Positions 27,247 through 36,243 of a DNA stretch of 64,000 nt are shown in pieces (the first letter of the stretch is position 1; each line of letters begins with the position of its first letter). The notes beneath the pieces were generated by a model. It saw nothing but the letters and a program-made list of their open reading frames with translations. It was not told the origin of the DNA and searched no databases. The stretch is from contig CAZXQU010000005.1 in the NCBI GenBank assembly GCA_964642545.1, positions 4,174 to 68,173 on the forward strand. The letters run 5' to 3'. The translations under genes and the position numbers were made by a program. Source of the DNA: QYOJ01 sp964642545. GTDB taxonomy: Bacteria; Bacteroidota; Bacteroidia; Bacteroidales; FEN-979.

Positions 27247-29964
27247 TTAGTTGTTTATGAGTTTTATAGCGGTTTGATACAGTGAAGTAGTGATGGAAAA
27301 AATGTAAAGTCCTGTGGCGAATCCCGAAAGGTCAACCGGGTAAATATTATCTCCCGGAACTCCCGATATTGCCTTGGTAAAAAGATCCTTTCCGGATGCC
27401 TGATACAGGCTTAGGGTACCAGTGAAGTCCGTTTCGCTGTGGTATATTACTTCGTAATTCCCATCTCCCAGGTTTCTCACTACCAAGGGCTCCTCCTTGT
27501 TTGAGGGTTGTTCCTCCCTCCCCTCAATAAATTCGGCTGTAAACTTACAGGCTGATGCAAAACGGATCCACAACAAGGAGTTTGTCTCATCCGGATAATA
27601 CTCCAGAATATTTCCGGATGTAGGCACGAACTCACTTGGATAGGATGAATAGAACCCCACCCAACCCGAATCGCTTACATAACCCGAATGAAGCATATCA
27701 GATTCGATCTGGTAGCATACATCCATCCGATGGCTGCAAATAATGTAGTTTTGATCAATTGTCCTAAGGGAATCTCCATGTTCCAGGAAAAACAGGGATG
27801 GATTGATGAAATCGACCTTAACAAGGTTTAGGGTGCCATTCCCCTGGATTGGCCCCTGAAAACCACTTGCCGTTGCAAGGACTGTTACCATGACGGAGTC
27901 CTGCTGAGTAAAAATCAGGTTCTGAAAAGTCCCATCCACAACCTGGATGGCATTGACAGATAATCCTGCATCCAGGGTGGTGACTTCGGGTGGTGTATCG
28001 TTAAACGGAAAAAGAACGGAAAGAAACTGAGTGTTCTCGATACTTTCTTTTTGTATAAGCATTTTACTGTAATATCGGTATTGATTGGTACCGGTGGCAA
28101 GGCTGTCAATAGCTGCTGAATAATTTGTTGCGCCGCCGGCTGAGATGGTATGCACAAGAAGTTGGGTTGAATCTCTTGACCAGATGCCCTGGTGGTTGGT
28201 AAAATCAGGGGTGAAAGCTCCTTCAGGAGTGCCGGAAATCCCCCCTTCAAGCCCGTTTCCCTGAAGCTGGAATGTGTATGTATTTGGGCTAACTGAAGTG
28301 ATAAAATCGGCTACGATAATATAACGGTCCCTAACAAAGAAGCTCTTCCGGATGATATCAGCACCAAAATAGGCTGTCCGGATCTCTCCGTAATCGAGCT
28401 CGGGTGTATCAAAATAGTTCTCAATCCAGCAGGTGTTTGTTGCAATACTCACCGCTTCACCCACCGGAGGCAGTGGCCCGAATCCGTTCACCAGTATCAG
28501 TGAGTGGTTGGAGGCGTTGTTCACGGCCGATGATTCCTGGTATCCGGGATATCCGGGATCCACTGCAAGGAGTTCTCCATTGGCCATCAGCGAGAAACTG
28601 CTGGCATCCCCCTGGTGATGGGCTTTGGCGCCGGATAATGCGATACCATGTTTCCCGATGAAATGCATAAATAGGGCATCGGGATCATGTGACGACCGAA
28701 AAATGAGGCTGCCGGCTTCGGGGAGCGCCCTGAAAAGGGTGTCGGGGAAGAGGCCCTCCTCCACATTCGTGCTGATATATTGCGTACGCCACATCACATC
28801 TGTAGGGGGGAAGTGTGGATTGGGAATATTAAACCGGCTGTTGCCTGAAAGAGTGGTGATGCTGGTTCCAAACCCGATCGGACTGTCATGGATTGCGGGA
28901 GAGCTTCCGTCGGGCATACGGATCTGGATCATCCATTCGTAGAGGTTAGCGTAATTGGGGTCATACCATGGATTGCGGATATTCCTTGTCACCATATTGA
29001 ATGTCATGGGATAAGTGGCATCCGGGAGGAAGTTCCAGAAAGCGCGGATAAAGGGAAAAGCATTCTCGAACCCATATTCAAAATAGGCTGGTCCTTCAGC
29101 ATATCCTGCGATCGTATCAGGTTCGGAAACCCTTGGGTAGACTCCATTTTCCCGCCAGAGAGTGTTATCCAGGTTCCACAATCCGGCATCGATCCAGTTT
29201 TGCGGCTGGTAATCGGGATCGCTGCTTTCGTTGTCGTTCAGCACAATTGCTGCCAGGCCAAGTGCCGAAGCGGTCATGATGCTATGGTTGTTGAACTGGA
29301 ATTCGAAAAACTTGAACTGCCAGATGAGAACCGTATAGGTCGCCATCGCCCGGTTATACAAATGGGCTGAAAACTCAATCAACGAATCCTTTGCCAACTG
29401 CAGACTGTCAACTGCCAACTGTTGTCCCATCAGCAGATCGTAGGCGATGAGGTAGTTAATCAACTCCTTCGACCGGTGTTGCCACTCCTGGTAGAAGATC
29501 CAGCCCGACTGGAATCCGACAACCGTGTTGATCTCCTCAAGAAGCTGTTTACTTTTCGCTGTTAGTTGTTCACGTTCGGTTGGGGTCAGTGGAATAATGG
29601 AGCTGGATGAAGGCTTTCTGTCCATCAGTGCAGCAAATGCTGCCTCTTTGGCGATCGTTGACCGGGTGAACCGTTCACCGTTGGTTGTGTTCCCTGATGG
29701 AATGTCGCTGTTCGCATGACTCCATACCAGTTCATAAATGGAATAGATTTTCGGATCTGTCAGAGTGTTTTTGATTACCTCTATCTGAGTGGTATCAAGT
29801 AAGGTGCGCGGAAAGGTCAGGTCGGCACCGGGAGGATTCCAGGAGCCCTGCGATAGAGAAGTCAGTGGGGTTGCCAGGACTAAAAATAAGGCAGTATAGG
29901 TCACCCATCTCTTTAAATCAGTTGTGGTTGATTGTATTCTTCCGGAGATTGAGAGAAGTTGCAT
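27247..29964 (-). CDS. Secreted heparinase II/III-like protein with C-terminal sorting domain
   Basis: Predicted exported polysaccharide lyase-like protein of 905 residues. A hydrophobic segment at about 22-40 ends in SLSQ and looks like a signal peptide. The first half is alpha-helical, toroid-like (FNNHSIMTASALGLAAIVL, GYAEGPAYFEYGFENAFPF). The middle carries the heparinase II/III beta motif HHQGDASSFSLMANGELL with AVDPGYPGYQES and NHSLILVNG. The last 80 residues (LSLYQASGKDLF, DLSGFATGLYIFSI) look like a type IX secretion type-A sorting domain. The substrate is unknown. It is encoded directly after the aspartase gene, overlapping by one base, so the two share a transcript. A repeat-like tract lies in frame at 29396-29430. 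Confidence 0.78.
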   Translation of the reverse strand: MQLLSISGRIQSTTTDLKRWVTYTALFLVLATPLTSLSQGSWNPPGADLTFPRTLLDTTQIEVIKNTLTDPKIYSIYELVWSHANSDIPSGNTTNGERFTRSTIAKEAAFAALMDRKPSSSSIIPLTPTEREQLTAKSKQLLEEINTVVGFQSGWIFYQEWQHRSKELINYLIAYDLLMGQQLAVDSLQLAKDSLIEFSAHLYNRAMATYTVLIWQFKFFEFQFNNHSIMTASALGLAAIVLNDNESSDPDYQPQNWIDAGLWNLDNTLWRENGVYPRVSEPDTIAGYAEGPAYFEYGFENAFPFIRAFWNFLPDATYPMTFNMVTRNIRNPWYDPNYANLYEWMIQIRMPDGSSPAIHDSPIGFGTSITTLSGNSRFNIPNPHFPPTDVMWRTQYISTNVEEGLFPDTLFRALPEAGSLIFRSSHDPDALFMHFIGKHGIALSGAKAHHQGDASSFSLMANGELLAVDPGYPGYQESSAVNNASNHSLILVNGFGPLPPVGEAVSIATNTCWIENYFDTPELDYGEIRTAYFGADIIRKSFFVRDRYIIVADFITSVSPNTYTFQLQGNGLEGGISGTPEGAFTPDFTNHQGIWSRDSTQLLVHTISAGGATNYSAAIDSLATGTNQYRYYSKMLIQKESIENTQFLSVLFPFNDTPPEVTTLDAGLSVNAIQVVDGTFQNLIFTQQDSVMVTVLATASGFQGPIQGNGTLNLVKVDFINPSLFFLEHGDSLRTIDQNYIICSHRMDVCYQIESDMLHSGYVSDSGWVGFYSSYPSEFVPTSGNILEYYPDETNSLLWIRFASACKFTAEFIEGREEQPSNKEEPLVVRNLGDGNYEVIYHSETDFTGTLSLYQASGKDLFTKAISGVPGDNIYPVDLSGFATGLYIFSITTSLYQTAIKLINN

Positions 29965-31814
29965 TATTTCTCTGATCGTATCATATTCCTGGGATCCAGT
30001 ACCCGCTCCAACTCCTCCTTCGACATCAACTTCTTTTTTAGGACGAGATCATACACACTGTCTTCTGTCTCAAGTGCCTCTTTTGCTATCAGCGAACTAT
30101 TCTCGTAGCCAATATAAGGGTTGAGCGCAGTAACCAGTCCGATGCTGTTTTCGACCATCTTGCGGCAGTGCTCAGCATTTGCTGTGATGCCGTCAATGCA
30201 CCGGTACCGAAGTGAGTCCATGCCGTTCTTCAGCATCTCGATCGATTCGAGCAGGCTTTGCACGATCACCGGCTCCATCACGTTGAGTTCAAGCTGGCCG
30301 GCTTCAGCGGCAAAACTAACTGTTAGGTCGTTCCCAATCACTTTGAAGGCGATCTGGTTCACGACTTCAGGGATAACGGGATTAACTTTGCCGGGCATTA
30401 TGGTAGAACCCGGCTGCATGGGAGGGAGGTTAATCTCATTCAAGCCGGCACGGGGCCCTGAGGAGAGTAGCCTGAGATCATTACAGATCTTACTAAGTTT
30501 GATTGCCAGACGTTTTACAGCGGATGAATAAATTACGTATTGCCCGGTATCCTGGGTCGCTTCAACAAGGTCAACCGCGAGCACGATGTCCAGTCCGGTT
30601 ATCTTTCGAAGATATTCCACCACTTTCCCGCTGTATTGAGGGTTGGCATTCAGTCCGGTACCAATCGCAGTTCCCCCCATGTTGATCTCCAGAAAGAGGT
30701 TTGCATTCTCGTTCAGTCGTTCAATCTCTTCCCCCAGGGTGGTAGCGAACGCCCCAAAGGTTTGTCCCAGTGTCATGGGTACCGCATCCTGCAACTGGGT
30801 TCTTCCCATTTTGATAATAAGGGAGAATTCGACCGATTTTTTGCGGAAGGAGTCGATGAGCTGTTTGAGTACATTCACCAGCTTTTCATTACTCCGGAAA
30901 AGAGCGAGCTGGATAGCAGTAGGATAGACATCGTTTGTCGATTGCGACAGGTTAACGTGGCTGTTGGGATGACAGTACGTGTATTCGCCTTTTTTATGCC
31001 CGAGTAACTCGAGTGCACGATTGGCTATCACCTCGTTGGCATTCATGTTTGTGGAGGTGCCGGCTCCTCCCTGAATCATGTCCACTACAAAGTGGTTCAA
31101 GAAACGGCTGTCGATAATCTCAAGGCAGGTGCGAATGATGGCATCTGCCATATCTTTTGGAAGCAGTCCAAGGTCATAATTGGCTTCTGCAGCTGCCATT
31201 TTCACAATTGCCAGGGATTTCACCAGTTCGGGGTAAGAATTGAGCCTGACGCCGCTGATATTGAAATTCTCCAGAGCCCGGAGTGTTTGAATGCCATAGT
31301 AGTATTCATAAGGAACCTCGCGTTCGCCAAGCAAATCATGTTCAGTGCGGGTTCGGCCCGATTCATACTGGGCCGAATCGTCGGAGCTGAGATGAACAGC
31401 ATAACGCAATCTCCGGGAAATAACCCTTGAGATGTTCGACATCACCTTGACAGCAATTGCCCCGTGATGAGAAAAAAAGTCAATCCCCAGGCAAAGTGTT
31501 GTGCTCTCTTCCAGGGCACGCGCCGATGTTGAGTGCGGGTATGTGTCGAGGAGAGACCCTTCACCCAGAAAGTCATATTCGCGGAAGGAGGTGATGAACT
31601 TCTCCTTTCCAGAAGTTGTCGCCTTAAACAATTCGATCTTTCCGCTCACGACAAAAAAGATCTCTTTTCGGGGTTCGTTTCTTTTGAAAAGGAACTCACC
31701 GGGTTCAAATGTCTTGAGTGTAACCAAATCGGCTGTGACTGCAATCTCTTCATCCGTGAGATCACGAAAAAGTTCGACTTGGTGCAAAAATTCTTTGATC
31801 TTCAGAAAATCCAT
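29964..31814 (-). CDS. aspA: Aspartate ammonia-lyase with N-terminal cyclic-nucleotide-binding domain
   Basis: Predicted enzyme converting L-aspartate to fumarate and ammonia, 616 residues against about 470 for ordinary aspartase. Residues 1-140 are a CRP-type cNMP-binding domain (LFRDLTDEEIAVTADL, FEPGEFLFKRNEPRKE, FLGEGSLLDTYPHSTSARA) without a helix-turn-helix. The phosphate-binding Arg of canonical domains seems to be His94, so ligand binding is not assured. Aspartase starts near 154 (EHDLLGEREVPYEYYYG, LENFNISG) and keeps GGAGTSTNMNANEV, LSQSTNDVYPTA and the GSTIMPGKVNPVIPE signature with the catalytic Ser loop. The fumarase/aspartase superfamily is certain; aspartase over fumarase is favoured by the LLGEREVP opening. 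Confidence 0.88.
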   Translation of the reverse strand: MDFLKIKEFLHQVELFRDLTDEEIAVTADLVTLKTFEPGEFLFKRNEPRKEIFFVVSGKIELFKATTSGKEKFITSFREYDFLGEGSLLDTYPHSTSARALEESTTLCLGIDFFSHHGAIAVKVMSNISRVISRRLRYAVHLSSDDSAQYESGRTRTEHDLLGEREVPYEYYYGIQTLRALENFNISGVRLNSYPELVKSLAIVKMAAAEANYDLGLLPKDMADAIIRTCLEIIDSRFLNHFVVDMIQGGAGTSTNMNANEVIANRALELLGHKKGEYTYCHPNSHVNLSQSTNDVYPTAIQLALFRSNEKLVNVLKQLIDSFRKKSVEFSLIIKMGRTQLQDAVPMTLGQTFGAFATTLGEEIERLNENANLFLEINMGGTAIGTGLNANPQYSGKVVEYLRKITGLDIVLAVDLVEATQDTGQYVIYSSAVKRLAIKLSKICNDLRLLSSGPRAGLNEINLPPMQPGSTIMPGKVNPVIPEVVNQIAFKVIGNDLTVSFAAEAGQLELNVMEPVIVQSLLESIEMLKNGMDSLRYRCIDGITANAEHCRKMVENSIGLVTALNPYIGYENSSLIAKEALETEDSVYDLVLKKKLMSKEELERVLDPRNMIRSEK

Positions 31815-31843
31815 ATGGCAGCTGATTTTACACTACGAAGGTA

Positions 31844-31868
31844 CAAAGTTAAACTGCGTTTTATCCAA
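31844..31868 (-). promoter_or_regulatory. Candidate promoter of the aspartase operon
   Basis: On the minus strand TAACTTTG (31851-31844) matches the -7 consensus TAnnTTTG, 30 bases from the start codon. A TTG at 31868-31866 is only 14 bases upstream, shorter than usual, so the -33 element is doubtful. Confidence 0.4.
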
Positions 31869-31946
31869 AGTTTTAAACATTCCACTTACAAACGTTCCGA
31901 TTATCGTAGTTTTACAGAAACCAGCAACCAAAAATCAAAAACCATT

Positions 31947-33347
31947 ATGGGCGGCATTTTCGGAACAATTTCCACAACAGATTGTGTAAACGATCTCTAT
32001 TACGGAACGGATTATAATTCACACCTCGGAACCCGTCGTGGAGGGATGGCAGTTTATTCAGGCAGTGGATTTACCAAAGCAATTCATAACATCGAAAATT
32101 CTTATTTCAGGACCAAGTTCGAATCAGACCTTCCAACGTTTATTGGAAAAAGCGGGATCGGGGTGATCAGCGATACCGAATCGCAACCAATCATCATACG
32201 GTCACACCTGGGAGAGTTTGCTATCGTTACTGTAAGCAAGATCAAAAACATCGAAGAGCTAACTTCAAGGGCTTTGAAGCGACATCAGCATTTTTCTGAA
32301 ACCGGAACCATCGGCACCAGTCCCACTGAACTGGTGGCCATTCTGATCAATGAAGAGGAATCTATTGAGAAAGGGATTGAGAATGTTTTCGAAAAGGTTC
32401 AGGGATCCTGCACGATGCTCCTCCTCACCAATAAAGGAATCTTTGCAGCGCGTGATAAACTGGGACGAACTCCTATCATCCTGGGAAAGAAAGAGGGGGC
32501 CTACGCAATCAGTTCGGAGAGCAGTTCTTTTGATAACATTGGCTTTGAGATCGAAAAGTATATTGGACCCGGAGAGATCCTGTTTATCACAGCTGATGGA
32601 GTAGAACAGTGCAGGAAACCAAATGATAAGATGCAGATCTGTGCATTTCTCTGGGTCTACTATGGCTATCCCAGTTCCTGCTACGAAGGGATCAATGTGG
32701 AGGCCTGCCGGTACAGATGTGGTGCGGCCCTGGCTAAGCGTGATAAAGAGGTGGTGGATTTTGTGTCGGGCGTTCCTGATTCGGGCATCGCACATGCCAT
32801 CGGCTATTCGAATGAAAAGCAAATCCCTTATAAGCGGGCCTATGTGAAATATACTCCCACCTGGCCACGTAGCTTCATGCCTCAGAATCAGGAGATGCGG
32901 GATCTCGTTGCCCGGATGAAACTGATCCCTGTCAAGGAGCTGATTGAGGGAAACCGGATCGTTTTCTGTGATGACTCAATCGTTCGGGGTACCCAACTTA
33001 AAGATACCGTTAAAATACTCTATGACTGTGGTGCAAAGGAGATCCATATCAGGCCTGCGTGCCCAACACTCATCTACCCCTGCGAGTTCCTCAACTTCTC
33101 AACCTCCCGCACAACGTTCGACCTCGCCGGACGAAGAGCCATTGACCAATTGGGGGAAGGCGAAGAGCACCTCAACGAGTATGCCACACCTGATACAGAC
33201 CGCTATTATGCCATGATAGAAAAGATTCGTGAAAGTCTCGGGGTTACAACACTCCAATATCAGCACCTTAATGATCTGATTGATGCAATTGGTTTGCCGA
33301 AAGAGCAGGTTTGCACACATTGCTGGGACGGAAGTTCCTATTTTTAA
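31947..33347 (+). CDS. Amidophosphoribosyltransferase paralogue lacking the glutaminase cysteine
   Basis: PurF-family protein of 466 residues with an Ntn-hydrolase glutaminase domain and a phosphoribosyltransferase domain. The phosphoribosyltransferase half is intact (VFCDDSIVRGTQLKDTVK as the PRPP loop). I start at the ATG at 31947 because the family begins there. True PurF starts Met-Cys-Gly-Ile and the Cys becomes the nucleophile; here the start is MGGIFGTISTT, so glutamine hydrolysis should be lost. Other conserved glutaminase words persist (GTDYNSHLGTRRGGMA). I recall similar MGGxFG proteins in other Bacteroidota next to a true PurF, so this is a conserved paralogue and not a recent mutant. 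It may use free ammonia or have another role. Confidence 0.8.
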   Translation: MGGIFGTISTTDCVNDLYYGTDYNSHLGTRRGGMAVYSGSGFTKAIHNIENSYFRTKFESDLPTFIGKSGIGVISDTESQPIIIRSHLGEFAIVTVSKIKNIEELTSRALKRHQHFSETGTIGTSPTELVAILINEEESIEKGIENVFEKVQGSCTMLLLTNKGIFAARDKLGRTPIILGKKEGAYAISSESSSFDNIGFEIEKYIGPGEILFITADGVEQCRKPNDKMQICAFLWVYYGYPSSCYEGINVEACRYRCGAALAKRDKEVVDFVSGVPDSGIAHAIGYSNEKQIPYKRAYVKYTPTWPRSFMPQNQEMRDLVARMKLIPVKELIEGNRIVFCDDSIVRGTQLKDTVKILYDCGAKEIHIRPACPTLIYPCEFLNFSTSRTTFDLAGRRAIDQLGEGEEHLNEYATPDTDRYYAMIEKIRESLGVTTLQYQHLNDLIDAIGLPKEQVCTHCWDGSSYF

Positions 33348-33440
33348 ATAGCGAAATGGTGAACCGGAGCGAAGCGGAGTTCGGCATAGCCAAATAGCGA
33401 AATAGTTTTTTTCGTGTCTTCGTGTCTTTGTGGTGAAGTC
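33348..33440 (+). repeat. REP-like and short-word repeat cluster
   Basis: The spacer is built from aaatagcgaaatgg units, a 25-base word at 33361-33385 containing ggagcgaagcgg that recurs identically at 48700-48724, more aaatagcgaaatag, and ttcgtgtcttcgtgtctttg. No gene is apparent in it. Confidence 0.8.
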
Positions 33441-33447
33441 TTTGTTT

Positions 33448-34643
33448 ATGTGCAGGATTCAAATAGTATTCTTCTTTCTTTGTCTTCCGCTTTTGTTATC
33501 TGCCCAGGAGAAGGGGGCCATACAGGGCCGGGTGACAGATGCTGCCACTGGAGAACCGATGCCCTATGCACAGGCTGCATCGGAAAGAACCACCCTGGGA
33601 ACGGTTACCAATGAGGATGGAATTTTCAGATTGAAGTTGCCTGATGCCGGATGCCCGGATGCCAATTATCCGGATAGCCTGATGGTTTCGTTTCTGGGAT
33701 TTCAGACGGAAAAACTTCAGGTTTCCTCAGTTGATACAGGAACACTGGAGATATTCCTGATCCCTGTTTCTCTCAATCTTCGGGAGGTAGAAATCATTGC
33801 CTTGTCGTCCCAGGAAGTGCTTCGTAGAGCACTCGACAGCATCTCTGTCAACTATGGGGTTGATCCCGTCATCCTGACTGCTTTTATCCGGACACAAAAG
33901 ATGGTCAATAAAAACTGGCCGAATATACGGAAGCCATTGTGGAGAACCTGATAGACGGATACTATTTATACAAAACCGGAGAGGTAGGAGCGAGCGCACG
34001 ATGCCTGGGGTGTAATTTCGTCAGGGATATTGCTGAGTTTCCCTACGAGACAGTACTTGATGAACGGGATAAGAAGCACTATACGTTAAAAATGGAGGAA
34101 TTGGTTAACCCCGAAGGAGGCAAGATCTACCGGATCAGGTTTGATCAGAATGAGAAAACGACCAAAACATTATACCAGGGAGAGATCCTGATTGATTCCC
34201 GTGATTTTGCCATCCTCCAAATCACCTACAAGCCAAGCTACAAAGCATACGATAGTTACGAAAGGAAAAAATACAACCACGTCTGGTACCTGAACAGCCA
34301 ACCCGGCTGGATCCAGGAAATGCCTTTTGGGGAAACTACTGTGACTTATTCTAAACGAGGAGATTATTGGTGTTTGAATACCATTCGTCAACAGTATTGG
34401 GTCACCTATAACCATCCGCAAAACAGTCAGCGTATCAGCTATGGTTACAAAAACGAAGTTGTCGTCACCAATATCACCCGTGATCCAGTGGTCATCCGGG
34501 CTTTTGAAGGCGATAAATCGATGGGGGTCAACCAACGCTGGGATGAAGTTGTCGGCGAAACCGATGAAGCTTTCTGGGAAAATTTCAACTACCTGCCAAT
34601 TGAGGCGACACTTCAGAAAGAGCTTAACAAGTTGGACAAGTGA
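33448..34643 (+). pseudogene. Carboxypeptidase-regulatory-like (CarbopepD_reg) protein, frameshifted
   Basis: Exported protein of about 400 residues split by a frameshift. The first part starts with a signal peptide (CRIQIVFFFLCLPLLLSAQ) and a CarbopepD_reg-like domain (IQGRVTDAATGEPMPYAQA, TVTNEDGIFRLKLP, VSFLGFQTEKLQV). It runs to a stop at 33949-33951. The matching continuation is one frame over, from about 33912 (KLAEYTEAIVENLIDGYY) to 34643, ending ATLQKELNKLDK. One extra A in the five-A run at 33910-33914 would give MVNKKLAEYTEAIVENL and restore a single reading frame. This is a one-base deletion, an assembly error in the A tract, or less likely programmed slippage. Function is unknown; such proteins are common outer-surface proteins in Bacteroidota. 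An upstream GTG at 33430 is an alternative start. Confidence 0.75.
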
Positions 34644-34674
34644 AACAGGTTGTTGATGCTGAAGGGGATTCTTT

Positions 34675-34702
34675 TAATTCGTAATTCGACATTCGTAATT
34701 CT
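34675..34702. repeat. Short tandem repeat in convergent spacer
   Basis: taattcgtaattcgacattcg and the following taattct are copies of the same family as 27044, in the opposite orientation. It separates the frameshifted gene from the phosphatase and reaches the phosphatase stop codon. Confidence 0.65.
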
Positions 34703-35417
34703 AAATATCCCTGTTGTCCTGTATCACCATCTCCATATTGGTGAGTTCCAAAGCGACGAGGTTCCCGAAGCCGGTTCGTCCCTGCATATAAGGGCCATTG
34801 TCGATGTCGATGAACTTATAAAAACTATTTTTCACCGACAATGTGATCAGCTCAAGGTTAACGGGCACGTGGCCATGAATGATGCGCCGGTTTCCGATTT
34901 TCTCGGGGATGATCTCGTAATCACGGAACCATAGCATTGCCTCTTTATCCTCATAGGGATCCTCCTTTTTGAAGTTCAGTCCGGCATGAACCAGCACGAA
35001 ATCATCCAGTTCCACATAGTACTGCAGGTTCCGCATCCATTCAATGTAATCGGGAGGGATATCCTTAAGGTGACTCACCTTAAAGCTTTCAAGAGTGGCT
35101 TTCCCGCCGATGGAATTCCATGCTTTACGCTTCCGTTTTGCAAAATTGAAGAGCCAGGAGGTGCCCGAACTCACCTCTACATCGTACAGTTCCACCATGA
35201 AGTCTTCGTGATTTCCCTTCAGTGGAATAACGGAATATTCATCATTTTGTAACCCCCTGATATAGTCGATCACACCTTTGGAATCGGGCCCCCGGTCGAT
35301 ATAATCCCCCAGCAGGTAGATCTCATCGTACCTGGCCGGCCGGATGATCTCCTCAACCAAACACCTCAGGGTCTTCGCATAACCATGCAAGTCGGGAATT
35401 ACCCATTGTCGTCTCAT
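34701..35417 (-). CDS. Metallophosphoesterase, PPP-type protein phosphatase family
   Basis: Predicted cytosolic calcineurin-like phosphatase of 238 residues. The metal-binding motifs of PPP phosphatases are complete: PDLHGYAKTL (DxH), LLGDYIDRGPDSKG (GDxxDRG), LKGNHEDFM (GNHE), VLVHAGLNF and IIHGHVPVNLE. Relatives include bacterial PrpA/PrpB serine/threonine phosphatases and diadenosine tetraphosphatase ApaH; length and the DRG-NHE layout favour the former. The start overlaps the gpmA stop by four bases, so the two are translationally coupled. Confidence 0.85.
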   Translation of the reverse strand: MRRQWVIPDLHGYAKTLRCLVEEIIRPARYDEIYLLGDYIDRGPDSKGVIDYIRGLQNDEYSVIPLKGNHEDFMVELYDVEVSSGTSWLFNFAKRKRKAWNSIGGKATLESFKVSHLKDIPPDYIEWMRNLQYYVELDDFVLVHAGLNFKKEDPYEDKEAMLWFRDYEIIPEKIGNRRIIHGHVPVNLELITLSVKNSFYKFIDIDNGPYMQGRTGFGNLVALELTNMEMVIQDNRDI

Positions 35418-36160
35418 TTCTTCTTTGCTTGGTTTGCCACCTCTTCCATCAATTTCTTAATCACCTCCGGATCTCCCAGGAAATAGTCCTTTACCAGATT
35501 CATTTCATCATCAAATTCAAACACATAGGGGATGCCGGTGGGAAGATTTAGCCCGGGAATATCTTCGTCGGAGATGTTTTTAAGGTACTTAACAATGCCC
35601 CGAAGAGAGTTCCCGTGGGCAGCCACTACAACCTGCTTATGTTCTTTCAAACTCTTACGAATCTCATCCAGCCAGTAAGGGACTATCCGCTCCACAGTGT
35701 CTTTCAGCGCTTCGGTAGCGGGAATCTCCGATGGCTTCAGGTCTTTGTAACGCGGATCAAACCGGGGATGCCGGGGATCGTCTTCAGAGAGTGGAGGCGG
35801 AGGGATGTCGTAGCTTCTCCGCCAGATGTGCACCTGTTCATCACCGTATTGCTCGGCCATTTCCGATTTATTCAGTCCTTGCAGAGTGCCGTAATGCTTT
35901 TCATTCAGCCTCCACGATTTATACACAGGAATCCACATCAGATCCATCTCATCCAGCACCAGGTCGAGGGTCCTGATAGCCCTGGTCAGGTATGATGTAT
36001 AGGCAACTTTAAATTCAAATCCTGCCTCTTTCAATGTTTTTCCAGCCTCTTTTGCTTCCCGGATGCCTCTTTCCGAAAGGTCTACATTGGTCCAGCCCGT
36101 AAAACGGTTCTCTTTGTTCCACTGGCTCTCACCGTGTCTGATTAAAACGAGTTTATGCAT
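35414..36160 (-). CDS. gpmA: 2,3-bisphosphoglycerate-dependent phosphoglycerate mutase
   Basis: Glycolytic enzyme interconverting 3- and 2-phosphoglycerate, 248 residues as usual for GpmA. The phosphohistidine motif is LIRHGESQWNKENRFTGW, with DLSERG, HYGTLQGLNKSEMA, WRRSYDIPPPPL and the second catalytic His in VVAAHGNSLRG. All dPGM signatures are intact. A TATTTTTG box on the minus strand (36192-36185), 25 bases upstream, is a likely promoter -7 element. Confidence 0.95.
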   Translation of the reverse strand: MHKLVLIRHGESQWNKENRFTGWTNVDLSERGIREAKEAGKTLKEAGFEFKVAYTSYLTRAIRTLDLVLDEMDLMWIPVYKSWRLNEKHYGTLQGLNKSEMAEQYGDEQVHIWRRSYDIPPPPLSEDDPRHPRFDPRYKDLKPSEIPATEALKDTVERIVPYWLDEIRKSLKEHKQVVVAAHGNSLRGIVKYLKNISDEDIPGLNLPTGIPYVFEFDDEMNLVKDYFLGDPEVIKKLMEEVANQAKKK

Positions 36161-36184
36161 GGGTGTCGTTCGTGTTTAGGATGT

Positions 36185-36221
36185 CAAAAATAAGAAAATT
36201 GCTTAACTTATACTATCTTTG
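36185..36221. promoter_or_regulatory. Divergent promoter boxes for gpmA and the DUF2723 gene
   Basis: TATTTTTG on the minus strand (36192-36185) and TATCTTTG on the plus strand (36214-36221) both match TAnnTTTG and lie about 22-25 bases from the gpmA start (36160) and from the plus-strand start at 36244. No convincing TTG elements at standard spacing were found. Confidence 0.45.
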
Positions 36222-36243
36222 CCCTCCTTCAAATCCTTTATCC

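Noticed and set aside
28888..29370. Long plus-strand open frame opposite the heparinase-like gene
   Set aside because: It is an antisense shadow of a well-supported coding region and shows no recognisable domain or start context.
31533..31946. N-terminal extension of the PurF paralogue
   Set aside because: The open frame upstream is antisense to the aspartase gene; family homology begins exactly at the ATG at 31947.
33900..33920. Programmed -1 frameshift site
   Set aside because: The local sequence TAAAAAC is not a canonical slippery heptamer in the reading frame and no downstream stimulatory structure is evident; a one-base deletion or error is simpler.
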